A stretch of 64,000 bases of DNA from Cryoendolithus antarcticus (GCA_002077065.1 NAJO01000009.1:248001-312000), one strand, 5' to 3'; counted from the stretch's first letter, positions 42,117 to 53,136 are shown. Numbers and translations: made by a program. The notes: generated by a model from the letters alone, not told the origin.

Positions 42117-45002
42117 CTAGAAGCTGAAAAGCCCACTACGCTTCTTCCCGAAAGGATATACCACGATCGCTGACAGGAAAAGCCCGACCGTAATGCCAAT
42201 AGCCACCTGAATAACAGAGTAACCCACATTGAGCGCTATCCCATTCAGAGCGCCTGTGTCCTCACCGCTCGACACAACGGTCGTACCGTTCGTAAGCGTC
42301 CCATTACTCGTGATCTGATTCGCAGACGCAAGGCCAGAGAGCAGCGTGCCGCTCACTGACAATCCACTAGGCACCTGGACAAATATGGCAGGCAGCATAG
42401 CAGCAGCAGCCAGGCCATAGCCAACGCGACGCGTCTGTCGTTCGAACAAAGACGGCGGTGCAGCGGACTCTAACTTCGAAGGCGTATCGTCGTTGTGCTG
42501 TCTTGCTTTGGTCCGGCGGATCAACTTTTTCCACCGAGGACGTAGCCTATCCTCCCACAGGTCTTGGCAGAAATGTTCGCATCTCATGCCAACACGTGTG
42601 TACCCGTTAGCGAGGATGCCAATAACGAGTGCTCCAAGTGATGATGCGACTTGTGAGTTGCCAGGAAATCGGTAACTGAAGAACTTGCTCGTAGTGAAGC
42701 CCGCGCATGAGATGGCGATCATCACTGGAAACTGCTTCCATTTGGCCTGGTTGATAATCATGAGGCACAAAGTGAAGGCGGGAACCCAGAGGAAGTACCA
42801 GTAAACGACCGGCTGAGTTCTGCTAATGATCGGATTTGGGCATGTGATTTGCGATGTCGCGTAAACGTCGATGTAGCCGTAAATTGCAGCTCCTATTGTG
42901 ATACCGAAGCCCAAAAAGAAGGAGTAGAAGATTGCGTAGACCATTCGTATGCTTCCTGCGACGATGTTGCGGCTCTGCAGCTCGAGTGATGCACAAAGCA
43001 CCACGTAGCCTGGCAAGATGAGCGCGATCGATGATTGGAACAACGCGGAGAAGCAGAACAAGTCTCCTCCTCGTATGCTGCCAAACGCTCGAGCAAGGAA
43101 CGACGTAGTAACTGCAGCTACCACTTCGAAGACATTCGCGTACAGGTCAGATTTCGGGGCGAAGTAAAGCTGCAGCCATCCCACTATGCACCCGAGAAAG
43201 AAGATGATCGGTAGGTCCAGGAAGCTCGCACCAAATGCGAATGGGCCAACGCACACAGACGCTAATCCCCAAACAAAGAGCAGTAGCAATCTCGGGTACT
43301 TCTGCTTGCGTTTGAAGACCTCCTTTAGGCTTTCTGTGGCCTCCTCGGCAGAGACACGATCGTGCACAACCTCCTTGTAGATCTCATGGACGTCTCGAAG
43401 CTTGCCAAGATCAAGTGCTTGCACCACACGAACAAGCTTGACCTCCGTTGTATGGGTTGACGCGTCGTCGAACGACATGATCATCGATCCGGGGAGATAG
43501 AGAAATTGCGCATCAATCTCCAGAACACGCGCACTCATTGACATGTATTCCTCCAATCGATGTGTTGGTGCACCGTACATCATCAGACCCTTGCAGAGCT
43601 TCATGAGGTACTTTTGTCTTGCAATCGTGCCAGCGATGTGTTGGGTAATGTATCGAGCGCGCGCACGCTCTTCGTGCTTTGTCCGGTGACCAATGCGCTG
43701 CAAAGCCGCGAGAGCGTTCGAACTTAACGACCTACCGCCCAGGCCAGGTCTCGTCCCAGCTTGGTGGTGTACCCTCTTTCCTTGCTCGCCAAGCGCACTC
43801 ACACTGGGAGACCCAAGAGTAGCTGCTGATGATCCTACGAGCTGTGCTAAGGACGAACCGGATTGCGATCGCTTCGGTTTGAACCAATGTCGCCCATTCG
43901 GCGTGGTGGTTCCCGACCCGCTCGGTGAATGCGTCGGGGTCGGATCCGCGCTATATAGAGCACTTTCGCTTCCTGCTCTAGAGTGTGAACTCAACGGACG
44001 TTGTTCGGTAGCAAGAGGCAATATAGGGCGCTCCAGTAAGTCAGAGCCAAGTCCATGGGCACCAGAGATAGAGCTCGGCCGTGAAGACTTGGCCGAAGAA
44101 GTCGTATTGCCATACAACTTCAGCAAAGAAGCCAATATACCTCCACGGTACTTCTCAGGCTTGGGTATGTAGTCTTCAAAGTAGTCATCAGTCGGTGTAG
44201 CAGCTCCTGATCGTGGCGGCACTTCAGCGTGGAAGGCATTGTCTGCCTTTGTGTGTGCTCGCACAAGGCGACGCGCTTCGTCGTTCTCCTTCCGTGAGCG
44301 GCTAAGCGTTGGCATGTGAAGACCACCATCATCATCGTCTTCATCGGTGTCCTCATCATCGAACGTCTTGGGCGTCTTCGGAGTGAGAATCTCAAGAGGG
44401 ATGTCGTTCAAAGTGAGGGTTAGTCTTTCAGGTGAATTATATCTCGAGTTGCCCTCCGACCGAGTCTTCTCGTCATCTGCAAGACGTTTGCCTCGCTGAA
44501 ACGCAACATCCTGAGCTACCCTTCGACGATGTCTGGTCTCTGGATCCGCGCTAAGATCCTCCTCGATAGGTTCAACAGGTGTAGCTCGATCAGACGGCGT
44601 CTGCCGTAAGGCCGGCCGAGGTCTAGGTGCGGCCATCGGTGGATGCTCTACGCTGAAGGCTTTGTAGATCTGCTCCGTCTGCTGTCGCGATAGCTGTGGC
44701 AAATGCGATCTCGAGGGCGAGTTCGATGCTGTGCGGATCAAGCGGTCTAAGCTGCCAGTCCGCGACAGAGAAGTAGGTGTCGATATTCCACTAGCGCCAG
44801 GTGATATGCGTGAATCGTCGAATACAGGTGACAGAGCCCGAGTAGAAGGCTCAACCCAGCTAATCCGTGGACTTTGATTATTAGGGTTCTCGCCAAAGCC
44901 AACACGCTTCCTGTCTCGCCGCTGTCGTCCTCTGCTATGAGGTCTGCTACCTTCAGCACTCGAGTCCATCGACGCGCCAGGTGGCGTATCATTGTCGGTC
45001 AT
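42117..45002 (-). CDS. PRM10/ThrE-like multispanning membrane protein
   Basis: Single exon, 961 aa. The first 440 residues are disordered, Ser/Pro-rich and charged. The DUF1212 (ThrE) domain then starts with YLMKLCKGLMMYGAPTHRLE and MSARVLEIDAQFLYLPGSMI, followed by four to five membrane segments (LFVWGLASVCVGPFAFGASF, IIFFLGCIVGWLQLYF). A DUF3815-like second membrane domain follows, ending with a last segment before KKRSGLFSF. Bacterial ThrE exports threonine and serine; the fungal proteins include yeast Prm10, of unknown role. The substrate here is unknown. The ATG at 45002 is the only one at the 5' end of the frame. Confidence 0.85.
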   Translation of the reverse strand: MTDNDTPPGASMDSSAEGSRPHSRGRQRRDRKRVGFGENPNNQSPRISWVEPSTRALSPVFDDSRISPGASGISTPTSLSRTGSLDRLIRTASNSPSRSHLPQLSRQQTEQIYKAFSVEHPPMAAPRPRPALRQTPSDRATPVEPIEEDLSADPETRHRRRVAQDVAFQRGKRLADDEKTRSEGNSRYNSPERLTLTLNDIPLEILTPKTPKTFDDEDTDEDDDDGGLHMPTLSRSRKENDEARRLVRAHTKADNAFHAEVPPRSGAATPTDDYFEDYIPKPEKYRGGILASLLKLYGNTTSSAKSSRPSSISGAHGLGSDLLERPILPLATEQRPLSSHSRAGSESALYSADPTPTHSPSGSGTTTPNGRHWFKPKRSQSGSSLAQLVGSSAATLGSPSVSALGEQGKRVHHQAGTRPGLGGRSLSSNALAALQRIGHRTKHEERARARYITQHIAGTIARQKYLMKLCKGLMMYGAPTHRLEEYMSMSARVLEIDAQFLYLPGSMIMSFDDASTHTTEVKLVRVVQALDLGKLRDVHEIYKEVVHDRVSAEEATESLKEVFKRKQKYPRLLLLFVWGLASVCVGPFAFGASFLDLPIIFFLGCIVGWLQLYFAPKSDLYANVFEVVAAVTTSFLARAFGSIRGGDLFCFSALFQSSIALILPGYVVLCASLELQSRNIVAGSIRMVYAIFYSFFLGFGITIGAAIYGYIDVYATSQITCPNPIISRTQPVVYWYFLWVPAFTLCLMIINQAKWKQFPVMIAISCAGFTTSKFFSYRFPGNSQVASSLGALVIGILANGYTRVGMRCEHFCQDLWEDRLRPRWKKLIRRTKARQHNDDTPSKLESAAPPSLFERQTRRVGYGLAAAAMLPAIFVQVPSGLSVSGTLLSGLASANQITSNGTLTNGTTVVSSGEDTGALNGIALNVGYSVIQVAIGITVGLFLSAIVVYPFGKKRSGLFSF

Positions 45003-45795
45003 GATTAACAAAGAGGGTCGTCCTTTGTGATTACCGCCGGATGGGGCTCAAGCTTCTCACCAACGCACCACAATCCGAGTGATATTTAGCAGTAGTGATC
45101 TGACGTGACAAGAAGCAAATAAGAGAGACGTAAATGGCTTAGAAGTCAATAGTAAAGAAGTGAACAGCATAGAAAGGTCCCTCGCCATATGACGAAGCAG
45201 AAGTCAGCACAGCGTCGCCCAACGCCCGCCCTCTGGACGCGTCGCAAACACGACAAAGTTCATGCTTGACCAGTCAAATCATTCGACTAAGCAATGATAG
45301 GATATGTGGGTACTTGAGCACGAATGCTATCAGTAAAGACCCACTGCATCGTCGCACGTGTGAGGATAAGGCGCGATGGGGGAGAAATGTCAACAGATTC
45401 GTAGACCAAGATAGCAAAAATTCCTCGGCGAAGGCGATCCGACGCATGCAAATCATCCGGCGCGGCTCGGACCGGAGATAAGGTTTGTTCTATCTTGTTG
45501 GACCGCAGTGCCTCCATTGAGCAGTGCATCGCAAGCGACACATGCGTAGGTAGAAGTTCTTCAATCCACACACCTACTCAGGAAACGATCTCATGTATAA
45601 CTTGAAATGCTGCCCATGACCAAGCACCTGGTCAAATTGCGTGCATGTTAATCTGTAATGCTTTCGAGTCCCGTCACTGCATGCTAGCCATCCGGTGTCC
45701 AACCCCTTATCCCACAACGCCAGCGCAAACCATATCAGATCATGCAAAAGGCTCGCAAGCCGCGCTCCTCCCTCCCAGCTCGCTTTCCCGCCTGA
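45003..45795. other. region between PRM10-like and NAD kinase genes
   Basis: 793 bp, with only short overlapping ORFs. The left part should carry the promoter of the membrane protein gene. Confidence 0.45.
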
Positions 45796-47592
45796 CTACC
45801 GCCACGGCACGCCCCCTCGTAAACCTGCACTAGCCTTCCCACCCCCACTCTCGCTCCCCATCCCCCCATACCCACTATCCCTCGCACTCTCTCCCTCCTC
45901 AACCTCCTCAAAATCGATATCAAACTCCGCCTCCTGCGCCTCCGCCTCACCAAAAGCCTCCCCCTCCCCATCCCCACTAGCAACCTCCTCAACCCTCCCA
46001 TTGCTTCCCCCAGCCCAAGCCTTCTGCTCCGCAGCCCGAGTATTCCACCTTAACGTCCGCGATATAGAGTCGAACCACTCCAGCGGGCGGCCCATGACGG
46101 TCGGGAACGGGTATTGCGAGGCGCGGACTACGACCTCGTCGCCGCGGCCTAGATGTACCCGGCCTTTGCCGTCGAAAGATACGAAGGCGCCGCCGCGGCC
46201 GGAGGAGGGGAGTGAGACTTTGAGGGCCATGTCGTCGTTTAGGAGCATGGGGCGGAAACTTAAGGTGTGAGGGCAGATTGGTGTTAAGAGGATGGCGGGG
46301 ATGTCGGGGTGGACTAGACTGCCGCCTGCGGAAAGAGAATAGGCCGTGGAGCCTGTGGGCGTGGAAAGGATTATGCCGTCGGCTGATATTCGGGTGAGGA
46401 GGGAGTCATTGGCGTAGAGGTCTAGGCTTGAAATGTAGGAGGAGGGTCCGCGGTCTATGACGAGCTCGTTGAGGACTTCGTGGGTTTCGCCTTCGAGTTT
46501 TGAGGATTGGGACGTAGGGTCTGAGGTTGATGTTGAAGGCGAGGGGTTTGAGGTTATGGTCGAGAGGCTGGCGTTGCTAGCATTGGAGGATGGTGATGCG
46601 GCGGATCGGTAGACGGTGCAGGTGAAGCGCATGCGCATGTTGACTCGCATGCCGGCATCGCCCATGATCGTCGAAAGTTGCTCTTTGTACTCTTCGAATT
46701 GAAAATTCGTTAGGAAGCCGAGAGAGCCGAGGGAGAATGACAGCACCGGTGGTACGATGCGTTGGAAAAGCCAGGATGTGAACAACACCGTACCATCACC
46801 TCCCAGCGTCACGACCAGATCGAACAGTTCCGGCTTCTCCAGACAAAGCGGCGGCGTCCAGTACCGTAGCATATCCTTAAACCTCTCATCCTCCGCCAAA
46901 ATACTCTCAACCCCAAATCTCTTACTCCCCTTCAACTTCGCATCCACGTAGACGTTCACTCCAACATCCCTCCCATACCTCGGCGTCTGCAGTAGCCACA
47001 ACGCCAATTCCCTCGTCAGCGTCACCAATTCGTTATCCCTCGCTTTCGTAACAATCATGATATTCCGCACCGCACGCTTCAACGGTTTCTTCTGCAGCTG
47101 TCGCGACACCTCCCTCACGCCCGCTGCAGTCTGCATAAGCCGACTATGGCTCAGCTGGTCATCGCCTTGGATCTCCTCGAGCACTTTCCGGATGTCCACC
47201 GCGTCGCCGAAGCGCTTGTGGAAGTAGCAGGGGCTTGTCAGGGCTGCGAGACGGGCTATGGAGGGCGTATCACTGCGGAAATTGAAGCGCGCCATGGCTG
47301 CTGATAGGTGTGAAGCATCTTTTGGAGTCCGCGAGCCGGTGTCGGCGTCTGAGGGTGTGCCGGGTGCTTGGGTGCTGGTTGTACTGCTTGAGGTGGCGGC
47401 GGGCATGGGCATCAGCTCTGCGCCTGTGGAAAAACGGCGGGGTGTCGCATCAAGCAGTCCTGTTTCGCGATCGAACGAACTTCTTCGAAGACCCGAGGTT
47501 CGCGCTAGGGCTTCGCCCATGGCGCTGCGGCCGCGATGTTCGGTGGCGTCGGGCATGTTGGTGTCGATGGGGGTGCTGCGGCGGTTGTCCAT
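45796..47592 (-). CDS. NAD kinase (ATP-NAD kinase)
   Basis: Single exon, 598 aa. It phosphorylates NAD (possibly NADH) to NADP(H), the cofactor pool used by the oxidative pentose phosphate and biosynthetic pathways. The family core is clear. NIMIVTKARD opens the alpha/beta domain near residue 177, and the ATP/NAD motif LGGDGTVLFTSWLFQ is at about 263-277. SLGSLGFLTNF, NELVIDRGPSSYISSLDLY, the signature STPTGSTAYSLSAGGSLVHP and LSFRPMLLNDD follow. The 120-residue N-terminus is disordered, with no mitochondrial-type presequence, so cytosolic location is likely. The C-terminus is acidic (FDIDFEEVEEGE) and Gly/Ser-rich. Confidence 0.94.
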   Translation of the reverse strand: MDNRRSTPIDTNMPDATEHRGRSAMGEALARTSGLRRSSFDRETGLLDATPRRFSTGAELMPMPAATSSSTTSTQAPGTPSDADTGSRTPKDASHLSAAMARFNFRSDTPSIARLAALTSPCYFHKRFGDAVDIRKVLEEIQGDDQLSHSRLMQTAAGVREVSRQLQKKPLKRAVRNIMIVTKARDNELVTLTRELALWLLQTPRYGRDVGVNVYVDAKLKGSKRFGVESILAEDERFKDMLRYWTPPLCLEKPELFDLVVTLGGDGTVLFTSWLFQRIVPPVLSFSLGSLGFLTNFQFEEYKEQLSTIMGDAGMRVNMRMRFTCTVYRSAASPSSNASNASLSTITSNPSPSTSTSDPTSQSSKLEGETHEVLNELVIDRGPSSYISSLDLYANDSLLTRISADGIILSTPTGSTAYSLSAGGSLVHPDIPAILLTPICPHTLSFRPMLLNDDMALKVSLPSSGRGGAFVSFDGKGRVHLGRGDEVVVRASQYPFPTVMGRPLEWFDSISRTLRWNTRAAEQKAWAGGSNGRVEEVASGDGEGEAFGEAEAQEAEFDIDFEEVEEGESARDSGYGGMGSESGGGKASAGLRGGVPWR

Positions 47593-48114
47593 CGTGGGGA
47601 GGGGTGGAGGGGTGATGAGAGGGATTCGGGTTCGCGAGCCGGCTAATATGGAATGCTGAGTAAAAGTGTGGTCACTGCCGGTGGTGCTATCTGTTATGCA
47701 TGGTCGTCGGAGTTAATGGCGATGGAGCTCCGTCTGACAGGGCGGAGCGGGGACTGAGAGACATTCTGTCGTTGAAGAAGTGTATGAACATGGCTAAGGA
47801 AGGACGATACCTAAGTTCTGTGGGTGATTAGTGTGCATTATGTCATAGCAATAATGCTGTACCTTTTTGGCGTGTTGAGGGTCATGAGAGCCGTTTTGTT
47901 CGGCAGTCGTTGACTTTTGTGGAGGAGACAGCCACCGAGAAAGCTTCCGGATTTGACGATGGTCTTCAAATTACATTCTCATCAGCACCGTTCATGGAGG
48001 AGTCAGTTACAGTTCCTCATGCTATCATCATGCTAGCCATGTGCCCTTAGGCCTGCATTGTCTTGCCATCGTAGTCCCAGTGGACCTGCTTCAAATCATC
48101 TCAAATGCAGCCAT
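47593..48114. other. upstream region of NAD kinase, no gene seen
   Basis: 522 bp between two minus-strand genes; short ORFs only. Confidence 0.45.
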
Positions 48115-48748
48115 CTACTTCTGCACCTCACTCTCCACCCCCCTCTGCAGCGTCTTCCCCTGATCATGCCTCGCCTCCGCCTCCGCCTTCTTAGCCGAAT
48201 CCCCCGTCAACCCGGCAACAACGCCCCCAACAGCCCCGCCAAACCGGTCACTAACGCCCTTCCCCAAATCGCTCAGCTGGCCCTGAGCCTCCTGCCCCTT
48301 GCCCTCAGCATTCTGCTGCTGGCCCTCGCGCTTGAGACCCTCAGCGCCGAGAAGATTACCTAGGGTCTCTTTGCCGGAGCCGACGGTCTGGTTCCAGCTG
48401 CCGGCTTGGCGGTTGGGGTCGTTGGCTGCGACGCCCGAGGCGGAGACGCTGTGGCCTGCGAAGGTGCCGCCGGCGTGGGAGAGTTGGTCTTTGGCGTCGG
48501 CTTCGGCTTTCTTCTGCTCGGCTTGGTTCTAGGAGGAGTGTTAGGAATGGTGTCTGACGAGACTGATGAGTGAAGGACTTTACCTTATCTGGAGCCGAGC
48601 CTGTGACGGAGCCGAGAACAGACTGGACTGCGCCGGTGGCCTGGAAGTAAGTTAGTCAAGCATGCTCAAGGTTTTCTTGGGAGCGGGCTGAAGGTTTGCG
48701 TACGCTGTCGATGTAGCTTTGCAGCGTGGAGGTGTTCTTGTCAGTCAT
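48115..48748 (-). CDS. Hmp1-like (mismatched base pair and cruciform DNA recognition) small protein
   Basis: Three exons: 48748-48704, 48640-48584 and 48528-48115 (introns 63 and 55 nt); 171 aa. The product is hydrophilic and rich in Gly, Ala, Gln, Lys and Glu, with MTDKNTSTLQSYIDSATGAV and QSVLGSVTGS. A CsbD-like repeat follows (AEQKKAEADAKDQLSHAGG, NQTVGSGKETLGNLLGAEGL, KREGQQQNAEGKGQEAQGQL). This is the composition and motif order of fungal proteins annotated after Ustilago Hmp1, and of LEA-like stress proteins. DNA recognition is known only for the namesake; a stress-protective role is an equal possibility. The first two exons are only 15 and 19 codons. Confidence 0.82.
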
Positions 48749-49281
48749 CTTAGCTAGTGATGGAATTGAAGTAGTCTGAGGTTAATGCTCGATGGTAAGT
48801 GGTGTTCAAGTCGCTTCGTGTGCTTGCGATGGTCTTGAAGGAGAGTGAGAGTGGCAGTGAATGGCGCAATTAATTCTGTTTGCTTCGTTGCTACGTAAAC
48901 CCCACCACGCACGCACATTCCAGGAATTGCATGTGATAGCTACGTCATAGCACTCTGATGGCATTCACTGAAGGTAGGCGATTGAGACATGGACATCTAC
49001 CACTCGTATGGGACACGTGGCGAATTGGCTGCAGACGGGAGTGTTTGATTGACGACGCAACCGCGCTCATATCTTGCGATGCTCTGATACTTTGCTCTAG
49101 TCCCGCCCACTCCCGCCCCGATTGATGTCAGGTCGCAGATGGGTCGCAAAGCGGCCTTCAATCCATACACACACTGTTCGCCTTTCCAGGATGCCTCATC
49201 GTTGTAACGAGTCCTTCCCTCTGCCCTATTGAGCTCCGAGTAGAGCTGGTCTCACTTTCTCTCCAAGTTTCTGCGGTACAT
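48749..49281. other. upstream region of the Hmp1-like gene
   Basis: 533 bp with no coding exon; the left boundary of the F-box-like cluster. Confidence 0.45.
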
Positions 49282-50157
49282 TCAAAACAGGAAGATCTCC
49301 TCTAACAGCGCAGCCTGACAGAATGGGGACTGCAACAACGCAGTCTTCCACGGTTCAGTGCTCGTACATGTGATGTACACCATGTCCTGCATCCTCTGCG
49401 TCTTCACGCAATAGCTGAACCCCCTTTTTAGCGGGAATGGCAGTCGAAAGCGCTCCCTTAGCAAAGAACCGGACTCTCTGGCTACCATCGAGGAGCCGAA
49501 GCTTTTGAGCCCATGGCGGGCTATGATCGGGTACCGAGGCAGCCTGTGTTTACTGGTATAGTGGGGGCCCTGCAAGAGATTGCTGTCTTGAACACGAGCC
49601 CGGAGGTAGTCAACATCTTTGACGGAGTCACCGAGCTGAGCAGCTTGGACCTCCACTCCTTGCCAAGTGCGCTGGATCTCTACGTACGCTTCAGATTGGT
49701 TTCTTGGGTCCGAGTGGCTGTGCATCCGTGTATGGCAATCAGTGAAGTAGTGCCGGAAACCCAGTATCTTCTCACCAATGTCCATCTCATCATCGTCGCT
49801 CAAGTCCGGGAACTTGTAAGCCAGCGTCCTACCGATTATGTTTGGGAGGATGCCTTCGCCATCGCCGGGCGGCGCTTGCAGTCCGATGTTGCCGTAGTAC
49901 GAAGTATACCGATGCAGGATGTCAAGTCGGTCAATGTCTTTAAGACTGAGAAGCCACTTAAGACGGACGTAGATCCTCTGACGGTGAGAATCGGCAGTAA
50001 TCCGAGAGAGCGCCTCTTCGTTCTTGTTGATGAAGGCTTTGATGCCGCTGCTGACAATGCGCAGTGTGCAAGTCTCACGCACAGGAAGCAACTCAAGAAT
50101 CTTGATAAGCAACTCTGCTGGCGGCCACGTGAGCCGGGCGGAAGGAACGGCGGCCAT
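49282..50157 (-). CDS. F-box-like protein, paralogue 1
   Basis: Single exon, 291 aa. An F-box-like N-terminus (about 10-55: LTWPPAELLIKILELLPVRE, then TLRIVSSGIKAFI) suggests binding to Skp1 in an SCF ubiquitin ligase (inference). The rest has no known repeat (no WD40 or LRR) but is shared with the four other copies nearby: LHRYTSYYGNIGL, DYLRARVQDSNLLQGPHYTS, RLPRYPIIARHGL, FSYCVKTQRMQDMVY and the final QAALLEEIFLF. The ATG at 50157 opens MAAVPSARL; the frame also runs further upstream but without ATG. Confidence 0.8.
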   Translation of the reverse strand: MAAVPSARLTWPPAELLIKILELLPVRETCTLRIVSSGIKAFINKNEEALSRITADSHRQRIYVRLKWLLSLKDIDRLDILHRYTSYYGNIGLQAPPGDGEGILPNIIGRTLAYKFPDLSDDDEMDIGEKILGFRHYFTDCHTRMHSHSDPRNQSEAYVEIQRTWQGVEVQAAQLGDSVKDVDYLRARVQDSNLLQGPHYTSKHRLPRYPIIARHGLKSFGSSMVARESGSLLRERFRLPFPLKRGFSYCVKTQRMQDMVYITCTSTEPWKTALLQSPFCQAALLEEIFLF

Positions 50158-50881
50158 GGTGCGGCGTTCTGTGATCTGCTCTTTGGTCAATGTGATGCTT
50201 TGACGTGTGATGGAGAGGCGGAAACCACTCACGCGTGGCCTAGGTACGAGGCGATGTTATGTTCGTCTAATGCCAGACGAGCGCGGTCTCATGCAGGTGC
50301 ATGAATGAAACGGAGTAGCACTCCAGCGACTGTTCGAAGTTGCAGTGAAGGAGGGAAAAAGCCCACGCTGATGCAGGAAGACTCTAAGCTTGGCTTGCAC
50401 TCACAGGGAAGGCGCGATCCTGCTCTCGTTCGCTCTGCATGCAAGTATGCGACGACTCGCGGGAGTCTGCAGCAAGCTGCATCAGCCTAGTGTCGGGCGG
50501 TCTCCGCATGGCCGTCCACACCAGCGTCTATGAATGTAGACTCAAATCGACTCCCTTGAGCCACAGCTGCCACTCGTGACGTGAGGGGATTCTCTTACGT
50601 TGTCAACATCAGAGCAGGGGAGGAGGCTATCCGCGGGGAATGCGTGGCTATTTAATGCAGATGGTGCCATCTTTCTTCCTGGTATGGGACGCAGATCGAA
50701 GTGCACACATTTCTCTGTCGTGCCTCGACCTACGACTTCTTGCCGATCCTGCTAATGGCACAAATGTCCCCCCAAGTTCTCGATACCGCAGCTGGCAAGG
50801 GCGCAGTATCAAAAGGGGTGCTTCCACAGATACCGAACAACGATTTATCTCCTGCAGGCGTACATGCGCAATGGTATACAA
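50158..50881. other. spacer between F-box-like copies 1 and 2
   Basis: 724 bp; no gene seen. It holds the upstream region of copy 1. Confidence 0.45.
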
Positions 50882-51754
50882 TCAGAACACGAACATCTCC
50901 TCTAGCAGCGCTGCTTGACAAAATCCTGACTGGAACAGCCGCGATCTCATCGGCTCAGCGCTCGCGCAAGCAATTCGCACTATAGCCTGCATCTTTCATG
51001 CCTTCACGCAGAACCCAAACCCCTCAAGCGGCGCCGGTAAACCCAACAAATGCGTCAGGAGCATTTCGTTGCAGTTGTCGAGGTACCTTGAGTACGTAGC
51101 GTGAGGCAGTCTATGACGAGCATTGATCCAGAACTGAGGAATCCCATGCTTGCTCGTGTAGTGAGGCCCGCGTAACAGATGACTGTCCTGGATCAGTGCA
51201 CGGAGGTATTCAATGTCTTTGACACGGTCATCGAGCTGTACTGCAACAGCCTCGAGCCTGTATCAAGCCCTCTGGACTGTGCAGTAATGAGTGTTGTGGT
51301 TGGCATCAAGTGACGATGAAGAGCCGCGATGGATCCACACATGGCATGTCAGGAAGCACATCCATAGCTCGAGCACCTTGAAAGCGGTAGCGTTCCTCTC
51401 TTCCTCCTCCGTCGTTAAGAACTTGGCAATGAGGGTCTCGCCGAGCATAGCGGTGAAGATGGGCTGGCCGTGCTTAGCGGTGTCCAACTCGACGTCGCCG
51501 TAGTAATAGCAGTAGCGTCGGAGGATGTCGATGAAGCCCAACCCCTCGAGACGCATCAGCCATGAAAAGCGGGCGTACAGCCTTGTGAGAGTGGAGAGGA
51601 TGGTGCGGTGGACGAGCACGTCCTCATTTGAGTCGATGAAGTTCTTCATATCCCCACTCACTATGCGCAGTCCATAGATCTCGCGCACTGGCAGTACTTC
51701 GAGGACTTTGGTGAGCAGCTCAGTGGGGAGCGAGGTGAGGCGATCCGCAGCCAT
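50882..51754 (-). pseudogene. F-box-like paralogue 2, two nonsense codons
   Basis: The frame keeps 291 codons from ATG 51754 to the terminal TGA at 50882-50884 but has two internal TGA codons. The first (51263-51265, codon 164) replaces the Trp that copies 1, 3 and 4 have after the YVEIQRT-type motif. The second (50996-50998, codon 253) follows FGFCVKA, where other copies read CVKTQ, CVKSE or CVKSL. All family blocks are otherwise intact: LTSLPTELLTKVLEVLPVRE, YLRALIQDSHLLRGPHYTSK and QAALLEEMFVF at the end. Conservation after the stops argues for recent loss. A truncated 163-aa F-box-only product is possible. Confidence 0.85.
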
Positions 51755-52254
51755 GGCTGGTACTCAGATGATCTGTCTAGCTGTCAGGTCTCTGGAAGCA
51801 TGTCGACCGACGCAGAGCGAGATACCTAGTCGTGGATGTGTTAAAGAAGCTGGTATCTTTGCTTCACCGCGCAGCGAGCGTACAACTAGTGTTGTTTGGC
51901 GGTGCGTTGTACTTGTGGCAAGTTGAGACAAAGTGTGAAATGAGCGTCGTGGAAGGAGGTACTTCAAGGGCGCTTGCCTACCGCCTGACCGCTTCTCTCA
52001 TGTGGCAGGGGCAGTCTATACTCGCCACCTCATATTCAGGATACTTTGCTTCCACTTGACTGGAAAAGCGAATGGATCGAATGGCATGAGTAAGTACGAG
52101 TTCCGAGCAGATTATCACGCACACGAAGTGCATCTTTCGACACCTCAAGATGCTCGGACAACTGCTTTGCCGGCGTCGGCTTTTCGTAGCTCATTGTCGA
52201 ATTGATCCCGGAAGCACGTCCATGAGTGTTTCCCTCACTGCGAAAGCCTTGCGG
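51755..52254. other. spacer between F-box-like copies 2 and 3
   Basis: 500 bp; no gene seen. Confidence 0.45.
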
Positions 52255-53136
52255 TCAGAACACGAACACCTCCTCCCACAATGCAGTCTGCCTCAACCGC
52301 GACCGCATCAGCAATCTCCCCTTCCCCGCTTGCGTAAGAACCTCGTACACCATACTCTGCATTGGCTCGCTCTTCACACAATATCCAAGCCCGCCGCTCA
52401 GCACCGGGAATCCCAAAGCCCGGTACAATAAGGCCTCACACCTGCCAGCAAGCTCTGAGCCTTCTAGATAGAGAGGCAATGGCAGACATTGTCGGGCACT
52501 GATAGGGTATCGGGGCACGCCATAATTCCCAGCGTAGCGCGGGCCCTGCAGAAGAGCACTGTCCTGGATTCGAGCCCGGACGTATTCGACGTTGCTGATG
52601 GGGTCGCCCAGTGCTGTTTTTCGGCTCTCGAGCCTAGTCCAGATATGCATCATTTCCTCGTAGGCTTCAGGGGTGGAGGGTTCCGATGGCGGCCAGCGCG
52701 AGTGTACCCACTCATGAGAGATAGTGAACAAAAGCCAAAAATTCAGAACGTCCACGCCCATGCGCATTCTTCCCATCCCATCCAGAGCCGGAAACTTCTG
52801 ATCTAGAGTCAGTCTCAACAAGTGCTGGAGGATACGTTCGTGCTCCGCTGGCGAGTGCAGCCCGATTTCGCCGTAGTACGACGTGTACCGATGGAGGATA
52901 TCGATCAAGTCCAAATCTTTCAGGTCCAGAAGCCATGCGACGCGCGCACAGATCTTCTTGCGGTGGTGCGCGATTGTCAGGCTTGCGAGGGTGCTCTCAT
53001 ATCTATCGACGTAGTCTTTTAGACCGCGATTCACCCTGCGGATAGAGCAGATCTCACGCGCGGAAAGAAGCTCGATGATGCTATGAAGCAGCTCCGGGGC
53101 CAAAGTGGTGAGTCGATCGATGGAAGAGGTGGGCAT
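52255..53136 (-). CDS. F-box-like protein, paralogue 3
   Basis: Single exon, 293 aa from ATG 53136 (MPTSSIDRL). F-box-like segment: LTTLAPELLHSIIELLSARE and CSIRRVNRGLKDYV. Family blocks: LIDILHRYTSYYGEIGLHSP, EYVRARIQDSALLQGPRYAG, YGVPRYPISARQCLPLPLYL, GLGYCVKSEPMQSMVYEVL and the terminal QTALWEEVFVF. The open frame extends upstream to 53331 without a usable ATG. It is the nearest intact relative of copies 1 and 2 by eye. Confidence 0.8.
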   Translation of the reverse strand: MPTSSIDRLTTLAPELLHSIIELLSAREICSIRRVNRGLKDYVDRYESTLASLTIAHHRKKICARVAWLLDLKDLDLIDILHRYTSYYGEIGLHSPAEHERILQHLLRLTLDQKFPALDGMGRMRMGVDVLNFWLLFTISHEWVHSRWPPSEPSTPEAYEEMMHIWTRLESRKTALGDPISNVEYVRARIQDSALLQGPRYAGNYGVPRYPISARQCLPLPLYLEGSELAGRCEALLYRALGFPVLSGGLGYCVKSEPMQSMVYEVLTQAGKGRLLMRSRLRQTALWEEVFVF

